A DNA stretch of 64,000 nucleotides, taken from assembly GCA_963698995.1 (NCBI GenBank), contig CAVOTD010000031.1, positions 62,001-126,000 on the forward strand, written 5' to 3'. This DNA is from AP-15 sp963698995 (GTDB taxonomy: Bacteria; Pseudomonadota; Alphaproteobacteria; ATCC43930; CGMCC-115725). Numbering within the stretch: the first letter of the stretch is position 1; the number at the start of each line of letters is the position of its first letter. The notes under the pieces were generated by a model. The model was given only the letters and a program-made list of their open reading frames with translations. It was not told the DNA's origin and ran no database searches. This document shows positions 40,742 through 50,054 of this stretch, piece after piece. Position numbers and translations under genes: made by a program.

Positions 40742-41434
40742 TTACCGAACCGCCTCGTAGAGCCGCTCGTCGTAGAGCGCGCCCTCCAGCGGTGTAAGCT
40801 TGTCGCGAAACTCCTTGTTGTGCGGTGCCGTCACGCTCGCATCAAAGGCTTTGCGGTCGCGCCAGACCTCGACCAATGTGAAATGGTTCGGGTGCCCGTC
40901 CCACTGCACCACGTCATACCGTAAATTGCCGTCGTCCTTGCGCGCGGCGTCCGCCTGCGCCTTGACGAGCTCCACTGCCTGATCCTTGTGCACCGGGAAC
41001 ACGTCGACATGGGTGAGGACATAAATCGTCTCGGGCGAAACCCGCCCCTTCGGCGCTGCGACCGCGAGGCTGCTATGTGGTCGGACCGCGAACCCGCCGA
41101 TCATCAGCCGCTGAAGCTTGTTCCGGAATGCGGTTGCGGCGGGACCCGCATTGTGCGCCTCCGAGGCCTTTGTGTCGCGCCACGCTCCCAGTAGCGCGAA
41201 ACGGCTGGGCCGGCCAATCTCTTCGAATGCCTCGAAGCCAGCATTGCCGTCCTCCTTGCGGCTCGCCTCGGCATATTGGCGGGCAATCGCGGCGCTCTGA
41301 GTTGCCGCCGATGGGGCGACATCGAAATAGGTGACGATGTAGACTGGACCGTTCACTGCATCCTCCGCGGGGACGGGCCGCACTGTCGTCAGACAGAGAG
41401 CCGCTGCAAAGAAAATCAGGCGTGACAAGCGCAT
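40742..41434 (-). CDS. secreted protein with two antibiotic-biosynthesis-monooxygenase (ABM) domains
   Basis: 230 residues. Signal peptide MRLSRLIFFAAALCLTTVRP to about residue 23. Two repeats of the ABM fold: GPVYIVTYFDVAPSAATQSA...FALLGAWRDTKASEAH and IYVLTHVDVFPVHKDQAVEL...FTLVEVWRDRKAFDAS. Such ferredoxin-like domains act as small monooxygenases or binding proteins; a periplasmic double-domain form has no known substrate. Its stop adjoins the first possible codon of ggt, so the two are probably one operon. Confidence 0.8.
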   Translation of the reverse strand: MRLSRLIFFAAALCLTTVRPVPAEDAVNGPVYIVTYFDVAPSAATQSAAIARQYAEASRKEDGNAGFEAFEEIGRPSRFALLGAWRDTKASEAHNAGPAATAFRNKLQRLMIGGFAVRPHSSLAVAAPKGRVSPETIYVLTHVDVFPVHKDQAVELVKAQADAARKDDGNLRYDVVQWDGHPNHFTLVEVWRDRKAFDASVTAPHNKEFRDKLTPLEGALYDERLYEAVR

Positions 41435-41446
41435 CTCGCCGAGAAA

Positions 41447-43022
41447 CTAGTGCCCTTGGGGCTGCGCGGCGCCCGGCGGCGGTTTGCGCAATAGGAACAC
41501 CAGAGGCACCATCGCCACCAGGATCACAGCCAACGCCCAGAAGCTATCGTTGTACGACAGCAAGGCTGCTTCCCTCTGAACCATGGCGTAGACCTGCGCC
41601 TGTGCGTGCTGCAGAGCGTCGGCGGCGCTGGCGGACTGGGCGAGATAGGCCTGCTGAAGCTTTTGAATCAGCGTATCGTATTGGTGGCTGAACGGGGTCA
41701 CGTGCTCGACAAGCACATTTTGATGATACTGCTCGCGGCGAGCGATCAGGGTCGTGACGAGGGAGATGCCAACGCTGCTGCCAATGTTGCGCATCATGTT
41801 GATGATCGCCGAGGCATTGTTGCTTTTCTCGGTCGGCACGCCGGTCAGGGCAACCGTATTGATCGGAATGAACAGCAGAGCGAGCGCCAGTGACTGGTAG
41901 ACCCGCGCCCAGGCGATCGTCGAGTAATCGATATCGGCGTCGAAGCGGGTCATCGAGAACAGCGCAAGTGCGCTGCCGACAAAGCCACAGGCGATCAATA
42001 ACCGCGCATCGACCTTGGTGCTGAGCACGCCGACGGCAGGCATCATCAACAACAAGGCAAAGCCGCCCGGGCGAGATCACCAGCCCCGCATCGGTGGCGG
42101 TGTAGCCCAGCATGGATTGCACAAATAGCGGCAGCAAGGTTGTGCTGGCCAATAGAATAAGGCCCAGCATAAACATCAGCAGATTGCCGAGGGCGAAGTT
42201 GCGCTCGGCGAGCAGCCGCAGATCGACGATCGGGTCCGCGCGGCGCAGCTCCCACACGACAAAAGCGACGAGCGACGCCGCGCTGATCACGGCCAAATCG
42301 GTGATGAAGGCGCTGCCGAACCAGTCGTCCTCCTGACCCTTGTCGAGCACGATCTGCAGCGCGCCCATGCCGACGACGAGCAGAGCAAAACCGATATAAT
42401 CCAAGCGCAGCCGGGCGCGGCGCGGCGCCACCTGCGCGGGCGGGTCGGCCAGCACGCGCGCCACCAGGAGCGACAGCATCAACCCAACCGGCACATTGAG
42501 CAAGAACACCCAACGCCAGGTGAAATTGTCGGTGATCCAGCCCCCGAGCGTCGGTCCGATCGCCGGCGCGAACACCACCGCGAGGCCATAGGCGGCAAAC
42601 GCCTGGCCGCGCTTTTCCGGCGGAAAGCTGTCGGCGAGGATCGCCTGGGCGTTCGGCTGAAGCCCGCCGCCGGTAATGCCTTGCAAGCCGCGGGCAATGA
42701 TCAGCATCGTGAGGCTCGGCGCGGCGCCGCACAGCAGCGAGGTCACGCTGAAGCCGATGATGCATCCCATGAAATAGCGTTTGCGCCCGATCCTCGATGC
42801 CAGCCACCCGCTGACCGGCAGGACGATGGCATTGGTGACCAGGTAGGAGGTCAGCACCCAGGTCAATTCCTCCTGGCTGGCCGAGAGGCTGCCCGCGATG
42901 TGCTGCAGTGCGACATTGGCGATCGAAATGTCGAGCACCTCCATAAAGGCGGCAAGGCCGACCGTCAGCGCGATTATCCACCGACCCGATCCGCCGGCAG
43001 CGGGAGCCTTTGGCGGTCCCAT
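41447..43022 (-). pseudogene. DHA2-family drug efflux permease (EmrB/QacA type), one frameshift
   Basis: About 525 residues and 14 membrane spans when joined. N-terminal frame: FMEVLDISIANVALQHIAGS, LTWVLTSYLVTNAIVLPVSG, and the antiporter motif C-like RGLQGITGGGLQPNAQAIL, PAIGPTLGGWITDNFTWRW. The frame breaks near 42068, where GCCCGGGCGG carries one extra G (expected VISPGGFALLLMMPAVG), and continues to 41447. Inner-membrane, proton-driven, working with the HlyD-type protein encoded just upstream. A single-base cause makes sequencing error as likely as real loss. Confidence 0.85.
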
Positions 43023-43027
43023 GCAGG

Positions 43028-44165
43028 CTATCGCACCTTGACGCTCGGCACCACCGACATCCCGGGCCCGAGCGGGAAGTGCGGATCGGGCGGCTCGTCG
43101 AACACGATCTTCACCGGGACGCGCTGCACCACCTTGACGTAATTCCCGGTCGCATTCTCCGGCGGCAACAGGCTGAAGGCGGCGCCGCTGCCAGCCTCGA
43201 AGCTGTCGACGTGACCGTGAAAGACCTTATCCGGATAGCTGTCTATCCTGATCTCGACCGGCTGTCCTTGCCGCATATGGTCGAGCTGCGTCTCCTTGAA
43301 GTTCGCTGTGACCCAAACCTTGAGCGGTACCAGCGCCATCAGGTTTTGCCCGACCTGCACGTAATCCCCGCCGGCGACGCTCTTATGGGCGACGCGCCCC
43401 GCCTCTGGGGCGACGACCCGCGTGTAGTCGAGGTCGAGCCGCGCCTGCTCCTCCTGCGCAACGGCGCTTTTCAGATTGGCCTTTGCCGTATCGATCTGGC
43501 TCGCCGCTACCTGCAGCTGAGCCTCCGCCGCCGCGAGCTTCTTTTGGTTGGCGAGCAGGTTCGACGTCGTGCTGCGGGCGCTGGCGAGATCATTGTCGAG
43601 CTGCTGCCGCGAGGCGAATTGACGCTCGACCAGCGGCTGGGTTCGTTTCAGCTGCTTCGCGGCATTCGTAGCATTGGCCTCGGCGACGCCGACCTCGGCG
43701 TGGGCTTCCTCCACATTGGCGCTGGCGGCGGCTTGTTGCGCCTTGGCTTGCTCGAGACCGCCGGCCGCCGCGGCGCGATTGGCCACCGCCTGGTCGAGCT
43801 TGGCCTGAAAATAGGCCGGATCGATCTCGACCATCAGCTGTCCCGCGGACGACCTCGTGGTTGTCGTCGACGAGGACCCGCGCGACACGACCGGCGACCT
43901 GCGGCGCGATGCGCACCATGTGCACGTCGATGAAGGCGTCGTCGGTGCTCTCCCACTGGCGCGCTTGCAGCCACCACAGCACGCCGCCCGTGACGATCAT
44001 AGCTGCGACGATCAGCACCGCGAGCAATCGCAGTGGACGGCGGTACCATGCGGTCGTCTTGTCGCGAACGGGTTTCCGAGTTTCCACTTCGGCGGCGGCG
44101 AGCGGCCGGGCGATCGGTCGCTCGATTTGGTCGGGAGCAGCTCGCTCGAGCTCGTCCAGGCTCAT
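43028..44165 (-). pseudogene. HlyD/EmrA-family membrane fusion protein, one frameshift
   Basis: From ATG 44165 (MSLDELERAAPDQIERPIAR): one N-terminal span (LLAVLIVAAMIVTGGVLWWL), the first lipoyl half (WESTDDAFIDVHMVRIAPQV, AGRVARVLVDDNHEV), then a frame change near 43845 (GAGGTCGTCCGCGG, one extra base), then MVEIDPAYFQAKLDQAVANR, a long coiled coil and LDYTRVVAPEAGRVAHKSV. This periplasmic adaptor links the DHA2 permease to an outer-membrane channel. Overlaps the tetR stop by ATGA and ends five bases before the permease start. Confidence 0.85.
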
Positions 44166-44833
44166 CGGATAGCTCCCGGTTCGGAGGGTTCGCCGCCGGG
44201 TTCGGCGGCGAGGCCGCGCCGCAGCAGATCGAGATGAGTGCGGCACAGCGCATCGATGTCGAGCGGCACGCCGGCGTGTCGTTCGAAGGAATGCCGCCAC
44301 AGCGCGCCGAGGAGCAGCGGGGCGATGACGCACATGACCGCGCTTTCGGTATCGATCGGCCGAAGCTCGCCGGCTCGGATGCCGCGCTCCAGCAGACCGC
44401 GGATCAAAGTTTTGCCGCGGTTGACCACTTCCTCGAGATAGAAGCGGGCGAGATCCGGAAAGTTGCCGGCCTCGGTCAGCACCAGCTTGGGAATGGCGCT
44501 GAGCGGCGACTGCATGATTCCGGAGAACAGCCTGACCAACTGCTCCAACAGGGCCAGGCTGGGTGCCGTCGAGTCGGCAATCATCGCCTCGGCGCGCTCG
44601 ATGTTGGGCACCAGCTCCTGCCGCACGACCGCCTTGAACAAGTCCTCCTTGCTGCGGAAATAAAGGTAAAGGGTGCCCTTCGTGACGCCGGCGCGCGCCG
44701 CGACATCGTCGAGGCGTGTGGCGGCGAAACCGCGCTCGGCGAAGGAAGCGAGCGCGGCGGAAAGGATCTCCGCCGGCCGCGCCTCCTTGCGCCGCCGCCA
44801 TCGACCGCCCGCGCTGTCTTGGTGTGTGATCAT
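44162..44833 (-). CDS. TetR-family repressor of the efflux operon
   Basis: 223 residues. N-terminal HTH: ILSAALASFAERGFAATRLD, DVAARAGVTKGTLYLYFRSK; variable ligand-binding C-terminal domain. First gene of tetR-hlyD-emrB, coupled by an ATGA overlap. The palindrome immediately before its start codon suggests that it represses its own operon until a toxic ligand binds. Confidence 0.9.
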   Translation of the reverse strand: MITHQDSAGGRWRRRKEARPAEILSAALASFAERGFAATRLDDVAARAGVTKGTLYLYFRSKEDLFKAVVRQELVPNIERAEAMIADSTAPSLALLEQLVRLFSGIMQSPLSAIPKLVLTEAGNFPDLARFYLEEVVNRGKTLIRGLLERGIRAGELRPIDTESAVMCVIAPLLLGALWRHSFERHAGVPLDIDALCRTHLDLLRRGLAAEPGGEPSEPGAIR

Positions 44834-44863
44834 TACATAACTAACTTTCTGGTCAGTTATGTA
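44834..44863. promoter_or_regulatory. TetR operator
   Basis: TACATAACT (44834-44842) and AGTTATGTA (44855-44863) are a perfect 9-bp inverted repeat with a 12-bp spacer containing AACTTTCTGGTC, directly adjoining the tetR start codon. Typical of operators of AcrR/TetR repressors. The stretch 44864-45081 shows no gene. Confidence 0.7.
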
Positions 44864-45081
44864 GTGACATCAAGGGTCCAAGACAAGCTTCGCGTTTGAT
44901 GGCGAGTGGGCTCTCTGCCAAAACGGGCAATCACCAAGCAGCGCCCTTAATCCCTGCGATCAGCGCGGGCGCGGCGTTCGGGGTCGGCACAGGCTCGGCG
45001 TGATGCGCCGGCCGCGACCGGTGATGTAAGCGGGCACCGCCGCAATAGTTTTGTAGGCAAAGGGATGCGGAGCGGGGGTGC

Positions 45082-45501
45082 TCACGTGGTGGGCAGCAAA
45101 GACACGCCCACTCGTCGGGCCGCCTTCACCAGGGCATCGTCCTTGGTCGCAAGCGGAATGCCGCGCCGCATGGCAAGGTCTAGGTAGCTGGCATCATAAG
45201 CGCTCAACCTCTCGCTGCGAGCCAAGTCGAGCACGGTCGTCAAAGCAAGGCCGGGCGTCTGCTCGTCGACCACGATCGGAAGCTCGCCAATCAGGGCGAT
45301 GAATTCGCTCATACGCGCCGGGGTGATACGCTGGTTGCGCTCGCCCGCTGCAAGAGCGTTGGCCACTTCCAGATGCCACAGGGAGGGGACCTCGGCACGC
45401 TCGTCCTCGAACCGGTCCAACAGCGCGCGGCTTGCCTCGGTGGCCTCGTCGTCGAAACACCAGGCAAGCGCGATCGATGCGTCGATAACAAAGCCGCTCA
45501 C
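45082..45501 (-). CDS. vapC: PIN-domain toxin, VapC family
   Basis: 139 residues from GTG 45501. PIN nuclease fold with the acidic metal-binding residues: Asp in FVIDASIAL, Glu in WHLEVANALA, Asp in LSAYDASYLDLA and Asp in LATKDDALV. VapC toxins cleave RNA, often initiator tRNA. GTGA overlap with the upstream antitoxin gene gives translational coupling, the standard layout. Confidence 0.9.
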   Translation of the reverse strand: MSGFVIDASIALAWCFDDEATEASRALLDRFEDERAEVPSLWHLEVANALAAGERNQRITPARMSEFIALIGELPIVVDEQTPGLALTTVLDLARSERLSAYDASYLDLAMRRGIPLATKDDALVKAARRVGVSLLPTT

Positions 45502-45737
45502 CGGCGACCTTCGTTGATCAAGTCCTTGATTTTCAGGCTGCCCAGCGTCTGCCCTTTGCTGAACTCCTTCAGCTTGGCGATCGTCTGCCGGATCTGCCGC
45601 GAATTCGCAGGCTTCACGGGCACGAGCCGAGCGATCGGGGTGCCGTGCCGGGTAATCGTGATCTGCTCGCCGGCTGCTACTCGGTCGAGGAGGCGTGTCA
45701 GATGCGTCTTAGCCTCGAAAGTGCCTATCGTGTCCAT
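45498..45737 (-). CDS. vapB: Phd/YefM-type antitoxin (VapB role)
   Basis: 79 residues. N-terminus MDTIGTFEAKTHLTRLLDRV, AAGEQITITRHGTPIARLVP is the classic Phd/YefM DNA-binding fold; the C-terminal ~35 residues would bind the toxin. Upstream and overlapping the PIN toxin, and expected to repress its own promoter. Confidence 0.9.
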   Translation of the reverse strand: MDTIGTFEAKTHLTRLLDRVAAGEQITITRHGTPIARLVPVKPANSRQIRQTIAKLKEFSKGQTLGSLKIKDLINEGRR

Positions 45738-45862
45738 GGGAGATCTTAACTAGTCTTAGACCAGTTACCTTACGTGGCCGACGCGCGCCTGTTTTCAAGA
45801 TCCGCTCCGCCTGGGACGGCCTTGGCCGAGCGGAGGCAAGCCCTGGTCGCGCACCAGAGCCG

Positions 45863-46933
45863 CTAGGCAGTGCGCGTCCGCGGCGGCTCGACCAGCACAT
45901 TGATGGCGCGGGCGGCGGCGGTGAGCTCGCGCCAGGTCTCATCGTCGATCGGCACGCCGTTGGCGATGCGCTCGGCGCGGGTGCGGCGCTCGGGGTCGCC
46001 GGGGATCAGCACCGGCTCGTCGGGGTTGGCCGGCGGCGAGGCGGTGATGTAGGCGGTCATCGCGGCGATCTCCTCTCGGAGCCATTCGCGATCGATGAGG
46101 CGCGACGGGTCGATGACGATCGTCAGCATGCCGTTCGTCGCCGTGCCGCGGTCCTGCCGCTCGGGGCGCATCGTGCCGCTGCCGCACAAGGCGCCGGCGA
46201 GGATCTCGCAGACAAAGGCGAGCGCATAACCCTTGTGCTCGCCGAAGGTCAGCAAGGCGCCCCGCGGCTCGCGATACATCGCACCGGGATCGTTCGTCGG
46301 CTTGCCCGCGCCGTCGAGCAGGGTGCCGGGCTTCAGCCGCTCGCCCTTATTGCGGGCGACGCGCACTTTGCCCATCGCGATTACACTCGTGGCCATGTCG
46401 AGGATGATCGGCCGTTCGGGCTCGGGGCCCGGTATGGCGATGCAGACGGGGTTGGTGCTGAAGCGTGCATCGGTACCGCGCCACGGCGCGACGGCCGGGC
46501 GCGCATCGGTGACGTTGACGAAATGGAACGAGACGAAGCCAGCTTGGGCGCAGATCTCGCCATAGGTGCCGACCCGGCCGATATGGTGCGGGTTGCGCAA
46601 CGCCACGACCGCGACCCCGGTCTCGCGCGCCTTGGCGATGCCGACCATCGTCGCTTCGCGTGCGGCGATCTGGCCCCAGGCGCGCTCGCCGTCATAGACG
46701 ATCAGCGATCCATTCTCGCTGACGACGCGCCCCTTGAGGTTCGCGACGACGGTCCCGTTGCCGAGATTGCGCAGATAGGTCGGGATCATGCCGACGCCGT
46801 GGCTGTCATGGCCGCGCAGATTGGCCTCGACCAGGTGGTCGGCAACGAGCCGCGCCTCGTCGGCGCCGCTCCCCGCCGCCTCGAAGACGCGCAACGCGGT
46901 GCCGTGCAGTTCCCTGTGGTCGATCAGGATCAT
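45863..46933 (-). CDS. Ldh-family (malate/L-lactate dehydrogenase type) NAD(P)-dependent oxidoreductase
   Basis: 356 residues from ATG 46933 (MILIDHRELHGTALRVFEAA). Family features: LRGHDSHGVGMIPTYL (catalytic His), VVALRNPHHIGRVGTYGEIC, NPVCIAIPG and FGEHKGYALAFVCEILAGAL. Members reduce 2-oxo acids, using malate, lactate, ureidoglycolate or sulfolactate-type substrates. The substrate cannot be decided. Follows pheA on the same strand with a short gap. Confidence 0.85.
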   Translation of the reverse strand: MILIDHRELHGTALRVFEAAGSGADEARLVADHLVEANLRGHDSHGVGMIPTYLRNLGNGTVVANLKGRVVSENGSLIVYDGERAWGQIAAREATMVGIAKARETGVAVVALRNPHHIGRVGTYGEICAQAGFVSFHFVNVTDARPAVAPWRGTDARFSTNPVCIAIPGPEPERPIILDMATSVIAMGKVRVARNKGERLKPGTLLDGAGKPTNDPGAMYREPRGALLTFGEHKGYALAFVCEILAGALCGSGTMRPERQDRGTATNGMLTIVIDPSRLIDREWLREEIAAMTAYITASPPANPDEPVLIPGDPERRTRAERIANGVPIDDETWRELTAAARAINVLVEPPRTRTA

Positions 46934-46950
46934 GCTTGGTGAGTCCTTCT

Positions 46951-47823
46951 TCAATCCGCGCCACGCGCCGAGGCGGCGATGCGCAGCGGGTGGGCCGGGT
47001 AGACGCCGAGGATCTTGACCTCGCGCGAGAAGAAGGCGAGTTCTTCGAGGGCCAGCGCCAACGGGCGGTCCTCGGGATGCGCCTCGACATCGGCGTAGAA
47101 CTGGGTTGCCGCGAATGCGCCGCCGACCATGTAGCTCTCGAGCTTGGTCATGTTGACGCCGTTGGTGGCGAACCCGCCCATCGCCTTGTAGAGCGCCGCC
47201 GGCACATTGCGCACGCGGAAGAGGAACGTCGTCACCGTCGGGGTGCCGCGCGGCGGCCGCCGGGGCTCGCGCGACATGACCAGAAAACGGGTGGTGTTGT
47301 GCTCGGCGTCCTCGATGTTTTCTTTTAGGGACACGAGGCCGTAGATCTGGCCGGCCAGCTCCGAAGCGATCGCCGCCACCGTCGGGTCGCCGCGGGCGGC
47401 GATTTCCGCCGCGGCGCCGGCGGTGTCGGCCGCGACGACCGGTTCAAGCCCCAGCGATCGGATCAGCTTGCGGCACTGCGACAGCGCATGAACGTGGCTT
47501 CTGACCGTGCGAATCGTCGCCAAGGTCGCGCCCGGCAGGGCCAGCAGATGGTGGTTCACCCGCTCGAAATGCTCGCCGATGATGTGGAGGTCCGCATCCG
47601 GCATCAGGTGGTGGACATCGGCGACCCGGCCCGCGACCGAGTTCTCGACTGCGATCATCGCCAGCGCGGCGCGGCCTTCGCTGACCGCAGCGAAGGCATC
47701 CTCGAACTGGGTGCAGGGCAAGGTCGCCATATCGGGGAAGACGCGGCGGCAGGCGAGATCGGAATAGGCTCCGAAGGTGCCCTGGAATGAGATCGTTCGC
47801 GCCGGGTCGGAAAGCTCTGGCAT
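46951..47823 (-). CDS. pheA: prephenate dehydratase
   Basis: 290 residues from ATG 47823 (AGAGAG upstream; an alternative GTG at 47841 overlaps the kdsB stop). Converts prephenate to phenylpyruvate in phenylalanine synthesis. Catalytic domain: ISFQGTFGAYSDLACRR, AMIAVENSVAGRVADVHHLM and the TRF motif HNTTRFLVMS; C-terminal ACT domain with NGVNMTKLESYMVGGAF for feedback by phenylalanine. Lies just after kdsB, a gene order frequent in Alphaproteobacteria. Confidence 0.93.
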   Translation of the reverse strand: MPELSDPARTISFQGTFGAYSDLACRRVFPDMATLPCTQFEDAFAAVSEGRAALAMIAVENSVAGRVADVHHLMPDADLHIIGEHFERVNHHLLALPGATLATIRTVRSHVHALSQCRKLIRSLGLEPVVAADTAGAAAEIAARGDPTVAAIASELAGQIYGLVSLKENIEDAEHNTTRFLVMSREPRRPPRGTPTVTTFLFRVRNVPAALYKAMGGFATNGVNMTKLESYMVGGAFAATQFYADVEAHPEDRPLALALEELAFFSREVKILGVYPAHPLRIAASARGAD

Positions 47824-47837
47824 GACCTCTCTGACCT

Positions 47838-48599
47838 TCACGCTCGGGCCGCCAGCTCGCGGGCGCGTTCGAGGTCGGCGGGAGTGTCGACCTGCACGCC
47901 TAGCCGACGCGCATCGATCAAGCTCACCGAGATGCGCATGCCGGCCTCGAGCGCGCGCAGCTGTTCCAGGTGCTCGCGCTGCTCCAGCACGCCGCGCGGC
48001 AGCCCGACGAATCGCTCGAGCGCCTCGCGCCGGTAAGCGTAGAGCCCGATATGCTCGTAATGCGGCCCCGGCCCCCAGGGCACGATGGCCTTGCTGAAAT
48101 AGAGGGCGCGCGCCGGCTCGGCAGGATCGACGAAACCGGCCACAACCTTGTTGACACTGGTATCCTCGAGCGCCGACTCGTTCTCGATGACTGAAGCCAA
48201 GGTCGCGATGTCGGTCGCCGGATCGGCGAGCCCGAAGAACGCGACGCGCACCGCAGCCGGATCCAATAGCGGCAAATCGCCCTGAACGTTGATCACGGCA
48301 TCGTAGTCGCGGTTGGGGTCGAGCCGGCTAATCGCCTCGCAAATACGATCCGAGCCGGTCGGATGGCGCGGGTCGGTCATCACCGCTCGCCCACCCGCTT
48401 TTTCAACCACCGCCGCGATCGCGCGGTCGCCGCAGGCCACGACTACCGGCCCGACCGCCGCCGCGACGGCGCGGCGCCAGACATGCACGATCATCGGCGT
48501 TCCGGCGATGTCGGCGAGCGGTTTGCCGGGCAACCGCATCGCCGCCAGTCGTGCGGGAATCAGGATGATCGGGTTTTCGGGCGGGGCTCTGGTCAACAT
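47838..48599 (-). CDS. kdsB: 3-deoxy-manno-octulosonate cytidylyltransferase (CMP-KDO synthetase)
   Basis: 253 residues. Activates KDO with CTP for lipid A-core synthesis. Motifs: IILIPARLAAMRLPGKPLAD, DPRHPTGSDRICEA, VINVQGDLPLLDP, YEHIGLYAYRREALERFV, LEQREHLEQLRALEAG and the C-terminal VQVDTPADLERAR. Cytosolic. Divergent from the cytochrome c gene and overlapping the pheA region by a few bases. Confidence 0.95.
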   Translation of the reverse strand: MLTRAPPENPIILIPARLAAMRLPGKPLADIAGTPMIVHVWRRAVAAAVGPVVVACGDRAIAAVVEKAGGRAVMTDPRHPTGSDRICEAISRLDPNRDYDAVINVQGDLPLLDPAAVRVAFFGLADPATDIATLASVIENESALEDTSVNKVVAGFVDPAEPARALYFSKAIVPWGPGPHYEHIGLYAYRREALERFVGLPRGVLEQREHLEQLRALEAGMRISVSLIDARRLGVQVDTPADLERARELAARA

Positions 48600-48725
48600 G
48601 TCTCTTTTCGGCGATCCGGCAGCGACAAGATGCCCGGTTCGTCCGATCGCCGGAAGCGTGATATTTCACTTGAGCTGCCGCGGGGTTCAATTCCTTTCGG
48701 ACCCGGCAGGGTCGAAGGGGCGTGG

Positions 48726-49247
48726 ATGTCATCATTCGAGTGGAACAAGATCATTGCCTCGATCCTTACGGCGATGATCATCGCGATGGCGTCCGGGATC
48801 CTGGCGGGCCAGCTCATTCGTCCGAAAGAACTCGCCAAACCGGTCTATGTCGTCGCCGGCGCCGAGCAGACCGCAGCTGCGTCGACGGAAAATGCCGCTG
48901 CCGCGGGACCAGAGACGATCGGGCCGCTGCTCGCCAAGGCCGATCCAAAAAAGGGCGAGCAGCTCGCCAAGGTCTGCACCGCTTGCCATACCTTCGGCAA
49001 GGGCGGCCCGAACAAGATCGGCCCGAATTTATGGGGCGTCGCAGAGGAGCAGATTGCCGCCGTCCCGAATTACCAGTTCTCCTCCGCTCTGCAAGCGGAC
49101 AAGGGGGAAAAATGGGATCCGGAAAAACTCAACCAGTGGCTCTACAAGCCGCAATCCTTCGCAAAAGGCACCAAGATGACTTTTGCCGGAATGCCCAAAG
49201 CCCAGGATCGTGCTGACGTGATAGCTTATTTGGAGTCGCTGAAATAA
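48726..49247 (+). CDS. membrane-anchored cytochrome c (CycM-like)
   Basis: 173 residues from ATG 48726. N-terminal anchor IIASILTAMIIAMASGILAG, linker, then a class I c-type domain with heme motif CTACH, the conserved GGPNKIGPNLWGV, and the axial Met in KGTKMTFAGMPK; ends RADVIAYLESLK. Soluble domain in the periplasm. Probably shuttles electrons between complex III and terminal oxidase. It is commonly found beside kdsB/pheA. Confidence 0.93.
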   Translation: MSSFEWNKIIASILTAMIIAMASGILAGQLIRPKELAKPVYVVAGAEQTAAASTENAAAAGPETIGPLLAKADPKKGEQLAKVCTACHTFGKGGPNKIGPNLWGVAEEQIAAVPNYQFSSALQADKGEKWDPEKLNQWLYKPQSFAKGTKMTFAGMPKAQDRADVIAYLESLK

Positions 49248-49251
49248 GCTC

Positions 49252-50031
49252 GTGACGCCGCTCGAGCCCGAGGACTTTGCTGCCTTTGCCGCGCGGCTCG
49301 CAGATGCGGCCGGCGAGGCGATCCGGCCGTATTTCCGCAAACCTATTACTATCGATGAGAAGGCTGATCTAACCCCGGTGACGGCCGCCGACCGGGCGGC
49401 AGAACAGGCTATGCGTTCGCTGATCGAGGCGCGCTTTCCCGAGCACGGCATCATCGGCGAGGAATTCGGCCGGGTGCGCGAAGAGGCCGAGTTCGTCTGG
49501 ACCCTGGACCCGATTGATGGAACAAAATCCTTTATCAGCGGGGTTCCGCTGTTCGGCACGTTGATCGCGCTGACCCGCGGCCAGCGGCCGATCCTCGGCG
49601 TCATCGATCAGCCGATCTCGCGCGAGCGCTGGGTGGGTGTAGCGGAGCGGCCGACGACGCTGAACGGCAAAGTTGTCCATTCCCGAAGCTGCCCCGGGCT
49701 CGCCGCGGCCACTCTCTTTGCGACAACCCCCGAGATGTTCAAGGAGGCCGACGCCGCCGCTTTCGCCCGGGTGTCGAGTGCGGTCAACCTGACCCGCTTC
49801 GGCGCCGATTGTTATGCCTATGGTCTGCTGGCGGCGGGGTTCATCGACCTCGTCCTTGAAGCCAGCCTCAAGCCGTACGATTTCTGCGCGATGGTTCCGA
49901 TCGTTGAAGGGGCAGGGGGCGTCGCCACCGATTGGCGCGGAGCCGATCTCGATCTCGCCTCGGACGGCCGTATTGTGGTGGCTGGCGATCGCCGCTCCCA
50001 CCGAGCGGCGCTTGCGCTCCTCGGCAGCTGA
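49252..50031 (+). CDS. hisN: inositol-monophosphatase-family phosphatase, probable histidinol-phosphatase
   Basis: 259 residues from GTG 49252. Motifs of the FIG/IMPase superfamily: TPVTAADRAAEQAMR, GIIGEEFG (metal-binding Glu), WTLDPIDGTKSFISGVPLFG, and the C-terminal PYDFCAMVPIVEGAGG (usual WDxxA replaced by YDFCA). The TKSFISG form with PYDF is characteristic of the HisN branch, which removes phosphate from histidinol phosphate. Four bases after cytochrome c, so co-transcribed. Confidence 0.85.
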   Translation: MTPLEPEDFAAFAARLADAAGEAIRPYFRKPITIDEKADLTPVTAADRAAEQAMRSLIEARFPEHGIIGEEFGRVREEAEFVWTLDPIDGTKSFISGVPLFGTLIALTRGQRPILGVIDQPISRERWVGVAERPTTLNGKVVHSRSCPGLAAATLFATTPEMFKEADAAAFARVSSAVNLTRFGADCYAYGLLAAGFIDLVLEASLKPYDFCAMVPIVEGAGGVATDWRGADLDLASDGRIVVAGDRRSHRAALALLGS

Positions 50032-50054
50032 ACCCTTCGGGCGGAGCGAAAGAT

